64,000 bases of DNA from Selenomonas sp. oral taxon 920 (GCF_001717585.1 NZ_CP017042.1:1325001-1389000); one strand, 5' to 3'; counted from the first letter of the stretch, positions 8,722-17,189 are shown. The notes: a model not told the origin generated them from the sequence alone. Numbers and translations: made by a program.

Positions 8722-9052
8722 CTTCCACCAACTCCCTGCATTCTATGACAAGCCACCGTTTCTTCCCGCCGAGCGGATACGGCGGCGCAATCGGCGTGAG
8801 TATTTTGTCGCCCCAACGGATACGATCCGTCACTCGCACATCCATGCGGTAACGGATCACAATGCGGTAATCCACCTCCTGCACCTTCTCCGCATAACCG
8901 TCGGAGATTTTCGCCGCAAAGGGCAGAACGAGTGCCCACGCTTTACCGACTTCCTGTGTTGTTTGCGCGAGAATATTTCCCTCATCGTCCGTATCCGTCA
9001 CAGGGCGTAGGATGGAAATTCGATGGCGTAGTTCACTCATGGACACTCTCAC
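8714..9052 (-). CDS. Phage head closure protein
   Basis: 112-residue head closure/connector protein (MSELRHRISILRP, typical of the SPP1 gp16/HK97 gp7-like family). The GTG at 9052 is chosen because AGGAGG lies 8 nt upstream and the prophage 2 copy has ATG at the same place; an ATG four codons later is possible. The protein seals the connector after DNA packaging and binds the tail. Confidence 0.87.
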   Translation of the reverse strand: MRVSMSELRHRISILRPVTDTDDEGNILAQTTQEVGKAWALVLPFAAKISDGYAEKVQEVDYRIVIRYRMDVRVTDRIRWGDKILTPIAPPYPLGGKKRWLVIECRELVEDG

Positions 9053-9328
9053 CTAAAAGACCTCCTTCCTCACACCAAAGAGCAGCGACCGCAATGTCAG
9101 CGCAAGACCTCGATGGTCGGCTTCCTCTCTGTGTTCATAGAGATAGGACACAGCGTAAAGCACCGCAACGCGCACAATCGCCTGATCTTCAACCTTGGAC
9201 AGCTTCTTCACGCGCAGTAATGCAGTACAAATCTGTTCTGCCGTTTCCGTAAAGTGCGTGAGGAGATCGTCCTCCTCATCTCCATCAATCCTAAGATACT
9301 GCTTGACTGCTGCAAGCGGCACAAGCAT
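9053..9328 (-). CDS. Head-tail connector protein (gp6-like)
   Basis: 91 residues (MLVPLAAVKQYLRIDGDEEDD...) with the all-helical pattern of gp6/gp15-type connectors: LAAVKQYLRI, followed by a DDLL acidic turn and VRVAVLYAVSYLYEHRE. It forms the ring below the portal. It lies between the capsid gene and head closure, but here a reverse-oriented cargo gene (9438-9980) separates it from the capsid gene. Confidence 0.9.
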   Translation of the reverse strand: MLVPLAAVKQYLRIDGDEEDDLLTHFTETAEQICTALLRVKKLSKVEDQAIVRVAVLYAVSYLYEHREEADHRGLALTLRSLLFGVRKEVF

Positions 9329-9359
9329 AGAACCACCTCCCTTTCTATTCTCATAGTGT

Positions 9360-9388
9360 TTGCAGGATATTTTCTAATGTTATAGAAA
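9360..9388 (+). promoter_or_regulatory. Candidate promoter of secreted cargo gene
   Basis: TTGCAG (9360-9365), 17 bases, TAGAAA (9383-9388), in an AT-rich gap upstream of the plus-strand cargo gene. It is a moderate match to a housekeeping promoter and would allow expression in the lysogen independently of late genes. Confidence 0.4.
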
Positions 9389-9437
9389 TATTTTACATAA
9401 GCACATAGGGATTTTTTTACATGAAAGGAGTACTCTC

Positions 9438-9980
9438 ATGCGAAAAACACTGCAAACCTTGTCGCTAACCATGCTTATCATACTTCCATGCATGATTGCC
9501 AATGCCGAAGATATCTATCCAGAAACAATGGACACTGGCAATTATGTTCTTGTGGATGGTGGTATGGGGGAAGGCATTTATGCAGATAAATCGTCTGTAT
9601 CGGTCCAAACCTACGATCCTCCCAACTATCAAATTGCCATAAATGTTGTCTTTGTCGACTTTTCTGATGATTTCTGGCGACAACATCAAACATATATAGG
9701 TGGCCCCTATAAAATAAAAGGACCATCCACACTGTATTTCCGCTACAACTGGGATAGGAAGTCTGTATCTTATCTTACGAGAAACGGTTGGATGGACTGG
9801 AATATAAATCGTGATTATTGTCACGCAGACGGAAATCCATTAATCCCCCTATGTGCAGAAGTCGCTTTTGTGTCTGCCTACAATATGCGCTTTTATAACG
9901 ATAAAATGGGCTACAGCCCCTTACTCAAACGACAACGCCGTGTCATCGAAGAAAGTTTCTATCGAACATTGGGGATCTAG
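9438..9980 (+). CDS. Secreted prophage cargo protein (moron) 1
   Basis: 180 residues with a clear signal peptide (MRKTLQTLSLTMLIILPCMIANA, cleavage after ANA). The mature part is rich in aromatic residues and has a late cysteine pair (YCHADGNPLIPLC). AAAGGAG lies 7 nt before the ATG. It runs against the surrounding late operon, is more AT-rich than its neighbours, and has its own promoter candidate and terminator. Prophage 2 lacks it: there only about 75 bases separate the flanking genes. Likely lysogenic-conversion cargo; no family named. Confidence 0.8.
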   Translation: MRKTLQTLSLTMLIILPCMIANAEDIYPETMDTGNYVLVDGGMGEGIYADKSSVSVQTYDPPNYQIAINVVFVDFSDDFWRQHQTYIGGPYKIKGPSTLYFRYNWDRKSVSYLTRNGWMDWNINRDYCHADGNPLIPLCAEVAFVSAYNMRFYNDKMGYSPLLKRQRRVIEESFYRTLGI

Positions 9981-10022
9981 TCCGACAAATTTTTTTCACG
10001 TCAAATAGCAGACAGATACTTT

Positions 10023-10055
10023 AGAGGAGCAACGCTATGTATTGCCCCTCTTTTC
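10023..10055 (+). terminator. Terminator of cargo gene 1
   Basis: Inverted repeat AGAGGAGCAA/TTGCCCCTCT (10,023-10,032 with 10,042-10,051, about 10 bp with one mismatch) followed by TTTTC. It lies after the plus-strand cargo gene, before the capsid gene ends from the other side. Confidence 0.65.
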
Positions 10056-10063
10056 ATTGTATA

Positions 10064-11239
10064 TCAGCCCTTCATCTTGAGTGTCTGTACAGCTTCCTCG
10101 AGGACAAGCTTGCCGTCCACACGCTCCTTCATGACGTAGCCGACCATGCCGTTGCCCGCAAACAGCTCCTTGAGTTCCTGTAGGGCGCGGGTGCCGCGAT
10201 CTCCGATGTTGTAGTAGGAGTAATCGCCGAACGCGATAACGGTCTTACCCGCCGCAATAGCGGGCATATATGCAGAAGAGTAGACGGGGTAGCCGAGCAG
10301 ACGGTCGGGTTCACCCATCTGGTACGACGGCTGCCAGAAGTACGCTCCGTTGGCATCCTTGAGTTTGCGGATGCTTGCAAGCGTCTGGTCGTTGACGATG
10401 AACGCCGCATTCTTGCGGTAGGGACGCTTGAGACTGTAGACGAGTGTCACGAGTTCGTCTGCCTTGAGGTCGGCTGCCGCCGTAGTGACGGATGTCTTTG
10501 CCGAGGTGAGAAGCCCCTTCGGCTTGTGCGTCCCGTCGCCGTTCAGGAACGCATCCTCCTCAGCATTGCCGAGTGCCTTGCCGAACTGCTCGATGAGATA
10601 GTTCTCAAGGTTGAAGGCATTGTCGTAGAGCAGTTCCTCCGTCACCTTGACCGCAACGTGGAGTTTGTGTGCGTCGAGGACAACCTGGTCAAAGGTCGCC
10701 TCACCAAAGGTAAGAGGTGCGCCCTCCTCAATCCACGATGCTGCGGGCTTCGTAGCAGCGATGTTGATCTTGTGCTCCCCGCTCGTGGTAATCACCGTCG
10801 CAAGCGGACGCAGGACGTTCTCTTCGCTGAGTACGTCAATGAGACGCTGATCGTATTCCTCGGGAACGAGATAGCCGCCGTTTGCATCCACGCCCTCCTG
10901 CAGGACGTTCTCCACCTGACGGAAGTTCGTACGGAGTGCCCTCAGCATTGCCGCACGGTATGCCTCGCTTGCACGTCCCGTCTTTTCAGCGTTGAGCGCA
11001 GCCCCCGGAATGTTGGTGATTGCTGCCGTCACGGGCTTTGCAAGCTGCGCGTCGAGAATCGCCTGACGCTCCATGCGCTCGATGTCCTTGCCGAGCGCAA
11101 GCACCTCGCTTTCCATCTGCTCGTATGCTTTGGCATCTTCGGCTGTAAGACGACCGTCCTTTTCGTGAGAATCCAGAAACTGCTTTGCCTGTTCCCACAT
11201 TTCTGCACGCTTCTCGCGCATTGCCATGATCTTATCCAT
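10064..11239 (-). CDS. Major capsid protein, HK97 family
   Basis: 391 residues. The N-terminal 80-90 residues are a charged helical delta/scaffold domain (MDKIMAMREKRAEMWEQAK...). The HK97 fold follows, with the E-loop/N-arm region (GGYLVPEEYDQRLIDVLSEENVLRPLATVI) and the C-terminal YYNIGDRGTR and YVMKERVDGKLV segments typical of the family. The ATG at 11,239 follows GGAGGG. The protease gene lies upstream, in the usual protease-capsid order. The scaffold is presumably removed by that protease. Confidence 0.95.
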   Translation of the reverse strand: MDKIMAMREKRAEMWEQAKQFLDSHEKDGRLTAEDAKAYEQMESEVLALGKDIERMERQAILDAQLAKPVTAAITNIPGAALNAEKTGRASEAYRAAMLRALRTNFRQVENVLQEGVDANGGYLVPEEYDQRLIDVLSEENVLRPLATVITTSGEHKINIAATKPAASWIEEGAPLTFGEATFDQVVLDAHKLHVAVKVTEELLYDNAFNLENYLIEQFGKALGNAEEDAFLNGDGTHKPKGLLTSAKTSVTTAAADLKADELVTLVYSLKRPYRKNAAFIVNDQTLASIRKLKDANGAYFWQPSYQMGEPDRLLGYPVYSSAYMPAIAAGKTVIAFGDYSYYNIGDRGTRALQELKELFAGNGMVGYVMKERVDGKLVLEEAVQTLKMKG

Positions 11240-11255
11240 GATCTTTTTCCCTCCG

Positions 11256-11945
11256 TTAGTGTGAAATAGAAAAGAGCCGTCTTTTGAGTGGCTCTGCATC
11301 GACATTGTGTGTTCCCTGCCCGAATTTTGAGAGCAGAGAGTTGGTGACGGCGGCACGGGAGAAGATCAGCCCATCTGCCGCCTCGCCTGTGAGATGTTCC
11401 CTATTTTCATAGAGAACGGAATCCGCGAAGCCGAGTTCCACGGCTTTCTTTGCATTCATCCATGTCTCGGCATCCATCAGCCGTGAAATCTTCGCACGGG
11501 ACAGCCCCGTCTTGATCTCATAAGCGTTGATTATGCTCTCCTTGATTTCGGCAAGGAACGTAATCGTCCGCTCCATCTCATGCGTGTCTCCGATAGAGAC
11601 GGTCATCGGGTTGTGGATCATCAACATCCCCAAGGGAGAAATCTCAACGGTCGTTCCTGCCATCGCAACAACGGATGCAGCAGAAGCGGCAATCCCGTCA
11701 ATCTTGACCGTGACCTCGCCGGGATATTCCATGAGCATATTGTAGATCTGTGCCGCTGCATAGCAGTCACCGCCCGGCGAGTTGATCCAGAGGTCAATAT
11801 CTCCCTCTGCGGCGTTCAGCTCAGAGCGAAAAATCGCAGGCGTGACCTCATCTCCCCACCACGTTTCATCTGAGATTTCACCGTCCAGAAGCAAAACACG
11901 CTTCTCTCCCTCATTCCGTACCCAGTTCCAAAATTTACGTTTCAT
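11256..11945 (-). CDS. Head maturation protease, ClpP-like (S14/S49 fold)
   Basis: 229 residues. Recognisable ClpP-type elements are the oxyanion/dimer segment INSPGGDCYAAAQIYN, the nucleophile helix GIAASAASVVAMAG and the histidine segment MLMIHNPMTV. It cleaves the capsid scaffold domain during head maturation. It starts at 11,945 (AAAGGAG upstream) and overlaps the portal stop. A hairpin with a following T-rich stretch (11,268-11,295) lies inside its last codons. Confidence 0.93.
   Translation of the reverse strand: MKRKFWNWVRNEGEKRVLLLDGEISDETWWGDEVTPAIFRSELNAAEGDIDLWINSPGGDCYAAAQIYNMLMEYPGEVTVKIDGIAASAASVVAMAGTTVEISPLGMLMIHNPMTVSIGDTHEMERTITFLAEIKESIINAYEIKTGLSRAKISRLMDAETWMNAKKAVELGFADSVLYENREHLTGEAADGLIFSRAAVTNSLLSKFGQGTHNVDAEPLKRRLFSISH
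11268..11295 (-). terminator. Terminator-like hairpin at protease/capsid junction
   Basis: On the minus strand AGAGCC and GGCTCT (11,290-11,295 and 11,273-11,278) pair around an 11-base loop, followed by TTTTCTATTT. The hairpin is kept in prophage 2 (58,074-58,096) with a longer stem although the loop differs. It may set the capsid mRNA level or stabilise a processed 3' end. Confidence 0.5.
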
Positions 11946-13185
11946 CGCCGTCTCCTTTCTTGTTGGCGAATAATCCTGCATCCCTCAGTTTTGTCATATT
12001 CCCGTTGATGAGATAAAGATTGCCGCCCTCCTCCGCTGCGATTGGGTTCATGTCCTCAAGACTTCGGATGTCGTTCGCGGAGAGCCATCCGTTCTGCCGA
12101 CCAATGGCATATCCCTCCATACGGCTCTTGTAATCCCCGCGCAGCAGCCCGTCCACGTTGAAGCGGATGAAATAAGCCTTCCGCTCCTTCTCTGTCAGAA
12201 GTGCTTTCTGCAGCGACTGCTCCCATCGCATTACCCATGGATTCAAAGTGTATTTGACGAACTCCAAGGACTGTTGCTCGATGTTCGAAAACGAGGATTT
12301 CTCCAAATCTCCGACCATATGCGGCGGCACACGGTAGAGCCGTGCAATCTCGTCGATCTGAAACTTCCTCGTTTCAAGGAACTGTGCCTCCTCGGGCGGT
12401 ATGGCAATCTGCTGATACTTCACACCTTCCTCGAGGACGGCAATCCTGCCCGTGTTCATCGTACCACCGTAGACGGCGTGCCAGCTCTCACGGAGCTTCG
12501 ACGGGTCTTTGAGGACACCGGGATGCTCCAAGACACCACCCGGACGTGCACCGTTTTTGAAGAACGCCGCGCCATATTCTTCCGTCGCAAGAGCAATGCC
12601 GATGGCGTTCTTTGCCATAGCGATGGGAGAATAGCCGACCAAGCCGTCGAAGCCAAGTCCCGGAATATGCAGCACATCCTCACGCCGCAGCCGAATCTGT
12701 CCCTTGTCCGCAAAATTTGGATTCTCCTCCGTAGTTCTCGCGTAGGTGTAGTAAAGCTCACCCGTGCGGCTGTCACGGCTGACTTCCATCTTGTCCGGGA
12801 GAAGCGGATAGAGTCCGATGACCGAACCTCTGCCATCCCGCAAAATTTGTGCGTAGGCATTCCCCCACAGGAGGAGATGACTCATCATGGTTTCGCGAAA
12901 TATAAAGGAGGTCATCTCGGGATTCGGTGCATCGTGGAGCAGAAAGTATAGCGGGTGCTCCGACACACGCTCCTTGCCCTGTCCTTTGTATGCGTAAACG
13001 TGAAGCGGCAATCCTGCGATGGATTCGGCGAGGATGCGCACACAAGCATAGACTGCCGTTGTCTGCATTGCCGTTCGCTCGTTGACCGCCTTGCCCGCCG
13101 CAGTCTGCCCAAACAAAAAGGACAAGCCGCCAAGATGATTTCTGGGCTTGTCCCGCGAACGGAAGAGTTTGCTGAATAGATTCAT
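11935..13185 (-). CDS. Phage portal protein, HK97 family
   Basis: 416 residues, forming the dodecameric DNA channel of the head. The family pattern is clear: VYACVRILAESIAGLPLHVY, YFLLHDAPNPEMTSFIFRE, RRNGARPGGVLEHPG-type turn and the IPPEEAQFLETRKFQIDEIARLYRVPPHMVGD segment. The ATG at 13,185 follows GGATGG. Its first codons contain a terminator-like hairpin (13,114-13,153). It lies directly before the protease and just after a cargo insertion that separates it from the terminase. Confidence 0.95.
   Translation of the reverse strand: MNLFSKLFRSRDKPRNHLGGLSFLFGQTAAGKAVNERTAMQTTAVYACVRILAESIAGLPLHVYAYKGQGKERVSEHPLYFLLHDAPNPEMTSFIFRETMMSHLLLWGNAYAQILRDGRGSVIGLYPLLPDKMEVSRDSRTGELYYTYARTTEENPNFADKGQIRLRREDVLHIPGLGFDGLVGYSPIAMAKNAIGIALATEEYGAAFFKNGARPGGVLEHPGVLKDPSKLRESWHAVYGGTMNTGRIAVLEEGVKYQQIAIPPEEAQFLETRKFQIDEIARLYRVPPHMVGDLEKSSFSNIEQQSLEFVKYTLNPWVMRWEQSLQKALLTEKERKAYFIRFNVDGLLRGDYKSRMEGYAIGRQNGWLSANDIRSLEDMNPIAAEEGGNLYLINGNMTKLRDAGLFANKKGDGDET
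13114..13153 (-). terminator. Terminator-like hairpin inside portal 5' coding region
   Basis: On the minus strand GGACAAGCC (13,153-13,144 arm) pairs with GGCTTGTCC (13,128-13,120) and is followed by TTTTTGTTT. It lies within the first 25 codons of the portal gene and is identical in prophage 2 (59,930-59,963). Confidence 0.6.
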
Positions 13186-13258
13186 ATACACCATCCATTC
13201 TTTATAAAAAGGATTTTTTTCCTGTTTAACGAAATCTCTCCATAAAGGAGATGATCTT

Positions 13259-13750
13259 ATGAACAAATTACTCCGATACCCATTCTTGCTCGTTATCTTT
13301 TCGCTTATTTCTGTGTCCGCTCATGTCGAGGCTATCCCCCAATATCTGGATAACAATCCAAACTATCGGCTCTCTTATGCCCATGCCAACTATTGCGAAT
13401 ACGTAGATTTAATTTCCTGTACCTACAACGATGAGGATGAAACATACGAGACCTGCTCATCTGGATATATTGCGTATACGATGGATATAACCGGTGATAC
13501 CAGCACATATCAAACACGAACATTTCGCTTTAGGAAAAATCGAACGCAACCTCCACAAGTTTATGAAAATGGAGAATGGATCACACTCCAATCCTATAGT
13601 GAGTCCGAAGGTCAGAGATATATTGAGCAATATGGCTATACAGAATATATAGAGCACTACCATCTTTACGCGCGAAGTATGTTCAACATTGTTTATGAGC
13701 AAATATCCGGAATGCCATATCCTAGCGATCAAAAAGAAACGATACAATAG
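13259..13750 (+). CDS. Secreted prophage cargo protein (moron) 2
   Basis: 163 residues with a signal peptide (about 1-25, ending HVEA) and a mature part rich in Tyr, Glu and Ser with three closely spaced cysteines (NYCEYVDLISCTYNDEDETYETC). AAAGGAG lies 7 nt before the ATG. Its stop is 20 bases before the HNH gene start, so the two probably form an operon that runs against the late genes. Differences from the prophage 2 copy are confined to the first 36 codons. Function unknown; a cell-envelope or exported role is inferred. Confidence 0.8.
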   Translation: MNKLLRYPFLLVIFSLISVSAHVEAIPQYLDNNPNYRLSYAHANYCEYVDLISCTYNDEDETYETCSSGYIAYTMDITGDTSTYQTRTFRFRKNRTQPPQVYENGEWITLQSYSESEGQRYIEQYGYTEYIEHYHLYARSMFNIVYEQISGMPYPSDQKETIQ

Positions 13751-13770
13751 CTATTTTCAGGAGGGTAATC

Positions 13771-14754
13771 ATGGCTGTCTTTTATGTGTTTCAAGGGGAA
13801 ACGTATAATGAAGAATGTTCTGGAGGATATGTATGGTCCCCGCAAAGAAATAAATCCGGTAAAAATAATGCTGGCTATACAACGATGACGCATGTAAAAA
13901 AAGGAGATTTTATTCTACATAACTCAAACACAAAGATTATGGCAATCAGTATTGCTCAGGTCGATTGTTATGAAGCGATGCAACCAGCGGCACTAAAAGC
14001 AGCAAATACATCTGTAGATTGGGATAACGAAGGGTATCGGATCGATACAAGTTACTTCACTTTTGATACACCTCTAAAAATTACCAACTATAAAGAATGG
14101 TTCAGCCAGCATTACCAAAAAGACAGTGCGTTCATGGTCAGTGGAAGAGGCAAGCAACAGTACATGTGTCACCTTGCACCTGAACATGCAGTATTTATTC
14201 TTGAGAAAGCTGCTGCAATTCAAAAGGAGACGGGCCTACTTAAAACGATTCAAGCCGCATTAACAGAAATTCTAGGCGATAAAGATCCTGAATATAATGT
14301 CATAGAGCAAGAAGAGATCAACAGCTTACTTGACGATGAAACAGAGCCCCCTGAATGGTCCGGTGAAATGGCCCCACAGGAAACTACAACATCATCCACG
14401 ACAGGAAGGGAGCTGCCAAAAAGAGATCCAAAACGAGCAGCCGATGCATTAAAGCGTGCTGGCTATATTTGTGAAGTAAATGCTGAGGATAGAATCTTCC
14501 TAAGAAAAAATGGCAAGGGTTATACTGAGCCACATCATCTCATCCCTATTAGCAGATACAAAGATTTTAACTATAGTCTGGATGTAATGGAAAACATTGT
14601 ATCTCTTTGTAGCCATTGTCATAATTTGCTTCATTATGGTAGATTCGAGGATAAAGAACCTATTTTGGAGAAGCTATATTATGAGCGCATTGAAGCCCTT
14701 AGAAAATGTGGCCTTGACTTAAGTTTGGATCAGCTAAAGGAGTATTATCGATAA
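13771..14754 (+). CDS. HNH endonuclease with EVE/PUA-like N-terminal domain
   Basis: 327 residues. The N-terminal 130 residues (FYVFQG...GGYVWSPQ, VKKGDFILHN, GYRIDTSYFTF) resemble the EVE/PUA-like reader domains that sit in front of nucleases in modification-dependent restriction enzymes. A helical and acidic linker (140-215) follows. A typical HNH module ends the protein: HH 255-256, N275, C280, C283 and H284/H288. GGAGGG precedes the ATG. It probably cuts DNA carrying modified bases, so I read it as prophage-borne defence. The reader assignment is by resemblance only. Confidence 0.8.
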   Translation: MAVFYVFQGETYNEECSGGYVWSPQRNKSGKNNAGYTTMTHVKKGDFILHNSNTKIMAISIAQVDCYEAMQPAALKAANTSVDWDNEGYRIDTSYFTFDTPLKITNYKEWFSQHYQKDSAFMVSGRGKQQYMCHLAPEHAVFILEKAAAIQKETGLLKTIQAALTEILGDKDPEYNVIEQEEINSLLDDETEPPEWSGEMAPQETTTSSTTGRELPKRDPKRAADALKRAGYICEVNAEDRIFLRKNGKGYTEPHHLIPISRYKDFNYSLDVMENIVSLCSHCHNLLHYGRFEDKEPILEKLYYERIEALRKCGLDLSLDQLKEYYR

Positions 14755-14790
14755 GCATAGAACGTGCTCAAAGCCCTCGCTCCTGCACAT

Positions 14791-14821
14791 AAAAACAACG
14801 TCTACCAAGATCGGTAGACGT
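14791..14821 (-). terminator. Terminator between terminase and HNH cargo
   Basis: Perfect 9-bp stem ACGTCTACC/GGTAGACGT (14,798-14,806 with 14,813-14,821), followed on the minus strand by TGTTTTTATG. It would end minus-strand transcription coming from the terminase side or from the small RNA promoter at 15,071-15,099. Confidence 0.7.
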
Positions 14822-15064
14822 CAAAGTGCGATTTTGTGATGGGTCGCTCGGTCCCCTTATTTCAGGGCGGAGACAAGAGCACGCATACGCAGACATGCAA
14901 GGCTTCCACAATGAACGCCTCCCATCACGCGCAAGTGCGCATCAAAGAAAATGATCCGCCCGGTCAACTCAACAGAGGCTCTATTGTGGCGGTCGCGGTC
15001 ATTATGCATTACTGCAAAAACAGGAGGGAAAGTGGAGCTGCCCCTTGCCCATCTATTCTTTGAC
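14798..15064 (-). ncRNA. Candidate small RNA downstream of terminase
   Basis: A gap of over 300 bases holds a good promoter (TTGCTC, 17 bases, TATTCT at 15,099-15,071) and the terminator above, which predicts a transcript of about 270 nt. The only sizeable minus-strand frame (69 codons, ATG at 15,066) would begin at or before the predicted first base, so it lacks a leader and ribosome-binding site. The region appears identical in prophage 2 (61,608-61,874). Target and role are unknown. Confidence 0.4.
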
Positions 15065-15070
15065 ATTCTC

Positions 15071-15099
15071 AGAATAACACGATTCAGACATCAGAGCAA
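15071..15099 (-). promoter_or_regulatory. Promoter at end of terminase gene
   Basis: -35 TTGCTC (15,099-15,094), spacer of 17, -10 TATTCT (15,076-15,071). It overlaps the last codons of the large terminase and points into the candidate small RNA region. Confidence 0.5.
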
Positions 15100-16692
15100 C
15101 AAAATTCCTCGCTCATCATAAACAGACGCGGAGGTATCATTCCCACAGCGAATCGCACGATCCAGAGCCATGATGAGGGCAATTACGCCGTCGATCTTCT
15201 CGGTGGACTTCTCCTTGTCCGCCTTGATGTTCCCCGCAGGGTCAGTGCGAATGAAGATGTTGTCTGCCATCCAGCGCATGACGGGATTCCCGCCGTGCGC
15301 TATTTTCTTTTCCAAGGTCAGCTTCATCAGCTCCTTGGTCGGCGGACTCATATCCTTGAAGCCCTGCCCGAATGGAACAACGGTGAAGCCCATCCCTTCG
15401 AGATTCTGTACCATCTGCACTGCGCCCCAGCGGTCGAAGGCAATCTCGCGAATGTTGTACTTCTCACCAAGTCGCTCAATGAACGCCTCGATAAATCCGT
15501 AGTGAACTACATTTCCCTCTGTCGTTTGCAGGTAGCCCTGCCTCTCCCACACGTCATAGGGAACATGGTCGCGCTGTACACGCAGGTCGATATTCTCCTC
15601 GGGAATCCAGAAGTACGGAAGCACGGCAAACGGATCATCCTCCTCCGTCGGAGGGAACACGAGTACAAACGCCGTAATGTCCATCGTAGAGGAAAGGTCA
15701 AGACCGCCGTAGCAGACACGGCCCTCTAAGGACTCAGCGTCAACAGGGGCGGAACACGCATCCCACTTATCCATCGGCATCCACCGAACGGACTGCTTCA
15801 CCCACTGATTCAGGCGCAGCTGACGGAAGCTGTTCTCCTCGGCAGGATTCTGCCGTGCAGAGTCACAAGCCGCCTGTACCTTGTCGATACCGACCGTGAT
15901 GCCGAGCGACGGATTCGAGCGCTTCCAGACCTCCGGGTCTGTCCAGTCCTCATCCTCCTTCGCTCCGTAAATTACAGGATAGAAGGTCGGATCAATCTTT
16001 CTCCCTTCCAGAATGTCTTTTGCTTTCTGGTGCGTCTCGTAGCAGATGGACTGCGTATCCGTCCCTGCTGTGGTGATGAGAAAGTAGAGCGGCTGCATAC
16101 GCGCATCGCCGGATCCTTTTGTCATGACATCAAAGAGCTTGCGGTTCGGCTGCGTGTGCAGCTCATCAAACACAACGCCGTGAATATTGAAGCCGTGCTT
16201 CGAGTATGCCTCTGCCGAAAGTACCTGATAGAAACTGTTCGTCGGCAGATACACCATCCGCTTCTGGGAGGCAAGGATCTTCACCCGCTTGCTGAGTGCG
16301 GGACACATACGCACCATATCTGCTGCGACCTCGAATACGATACTCGCCTGCTGACGATCAGCGGCACAGCCGTACACCTCGGCACGCTCCTCGCCATCGC
16401 CACAACAGAGAAGCAGTGCAACGGCGGCGGCAAGCTCTGATTTTCCTTGCTTCTTGGGCAGCTCAACATACGCCGTGTTGAACTGACGATAGCCATTCGG
16501 CTTCAAAATTCCAAAGATGTCTCGGATAATGCGCTCCTGCCAGTCGATGAGTTCGAAGGGCTTTCCTGCCCACGTCCCCTTCGTATGGCGCAGACACTCG
16601 ATAAAGCCTACGGCATAATCCGCAGCGGCTTTGTCATAGTGCGCGTCCTCTGCCATGAACTTCGTTGGTGTGTAGTCCGTCAGTTTTCGCAA
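15091..16692 (-). CDS. Phage terminase large subunit
   Basis: 533 residues: the ATP-driven packaging motor and nuclease. The ATPase P-loop variant is ELPKKQGKS (77-85) and Walker B is VVFDE (173-177), followed by a TTAG coupling motif (207-210). The RNase H-like nuclease begins at YGGLDLSS (D332), and a late acidic residue is in IDGVIALIMALDRA near the C-terminus. It normally adjoins the portal; here the HNH/secreted cargo pair and a possible small RNA sit between. I see no difference from the copy at 61,901-63,502. Confidence 0.95.
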   Translation of the reverse strand: MRKLTDYTPTKFMAEDAHYDKAAADYAVGFIECLRHTKGTWAGKPFELIDWQERIIRDIFGILKPNGYRQFNTAYVELPKKQGKSELAAAVALLLCCGDGEERAEVYGCAADRQQASIVFEVAADMVRMCPALSKRVKILASQKRMVYLPTNSFYQVLSAEAYSKHGFNIHGVVFDELHTQPNRKLFDVMTKGSGDARMQPLYFLITTAGTDTQSICYETHQKAKDILEGRKIDPTFYPVIYGAKEDEDWTDPEVWKRSNPSLGITVGIDKVQAACDSARQNPAEENSFRQLRLNQWVKQSVRWMPMDKWDACSAPVDAESLEGRVCYGGLDLSSTMDITAFVLVFPPTEEDDPFAVLPYFWIPEENIDLRVQRDHVPYDVWERQGYLQTTEGNVVHYGFIEAFIERLGEKYNIREIAFDRWGAVQMVQNLEGMGFTVVPFGQGFKDMSPPTKELMKLTLEKKIAHGGNPVMRWMADNIFIRTDPAGNIKADKEKSTEKIDGVIALIMALDRAIRCGNDTSASVYDERGILLL

Positions 16693-16707
16693 GCAATCAC
16701 CCCCATC

Positions 16708-16732
16708 AAAAAAGAGCCGCTGTCAGCGACTC
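16708..16732 (-). terminator. Terminator-like hairpin just upstream of large terminase
   Basis: On the minus strand GAGTCGC and GCGGCTC (16,732-16,726 and 16,720-16,714) form a 7-bp stem with one G-T pair, followed by TTTTTT. It lies 16 bases before the terminase ATG, inside the late operon. A second GC-rich hairpin at about 16,762-16,777 has its T-tract on the other strand. Confidence 0.65.
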
Positions 16733-16787
16733 AAAAACACAGAAACGAGAAGCAGCCCCGAAGGGCTGTTTTGTTGTTTGGTGCGGC

Positions 16788-17066
16788 TTAGATGCGCTTC
16801 ATGCACCAAGCCATCGCGTGTCCGCCGTCCTCGAAAAGCTCCGTGGCGGCTTCGACGAGGTTCAGGCGGCATTCGATGTCCGCAAGTCCCGTCTCCTCCG
16901 GCGTTTCGACCATCTCGTAGATGGCTGCGTGGAAGCCCCAGCACTCCATCCCGACGACAAGGATCTGCTCGCCGTAGCAAAGGATCGCGCCGCTCGTTCC
17001 GAACCGCATCTCATCGAGGTGCTCCATCGTGGTGGTCTTCGGCCATCTTGCTTCTGCTTTTCTCAT
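16788..17066 (-). CDS. Small phage protein, 92 aa
   Basis: Begins MRKAEARWPKTTTMEHLDEM, with GCGAGGAA before the ATG. It has a mixed helical composition with two central cysteines. It is one of several small genes ahead of the large terminase and is identical in prophage 2 (63,598-63,876). No family is recognised. Confidence 0.7.
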   Translation of the reverse strand: MRKAEARWPKTTTMEHLDEMRFGTSGAILCYGEQILVVGMECWGFHAAIYEMVETPEETGLADIECRLNLVEAATELFEDGGHAMAWCMKRI

Positions 17067-17189
17067 TTTGTGTTCCTCGCTTTCTGTGTGTAGGTTGTTC
17101 CCTTCGGTCATGTACATATATGTCTCTAAACGCAGGATATAGCAAGTCATATTTTGGATAAACTACACTTATTTTTCGAGAGAAACACA

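Noticed and set aside
14836-15063. 75-codon plus-strand and 69-codon minus-strand frames in the gap after terminase
   Set aside because: Neither has a credible start site; the minus frame would start at the predicted transcription start. The region is better read as a small RNA candidate.
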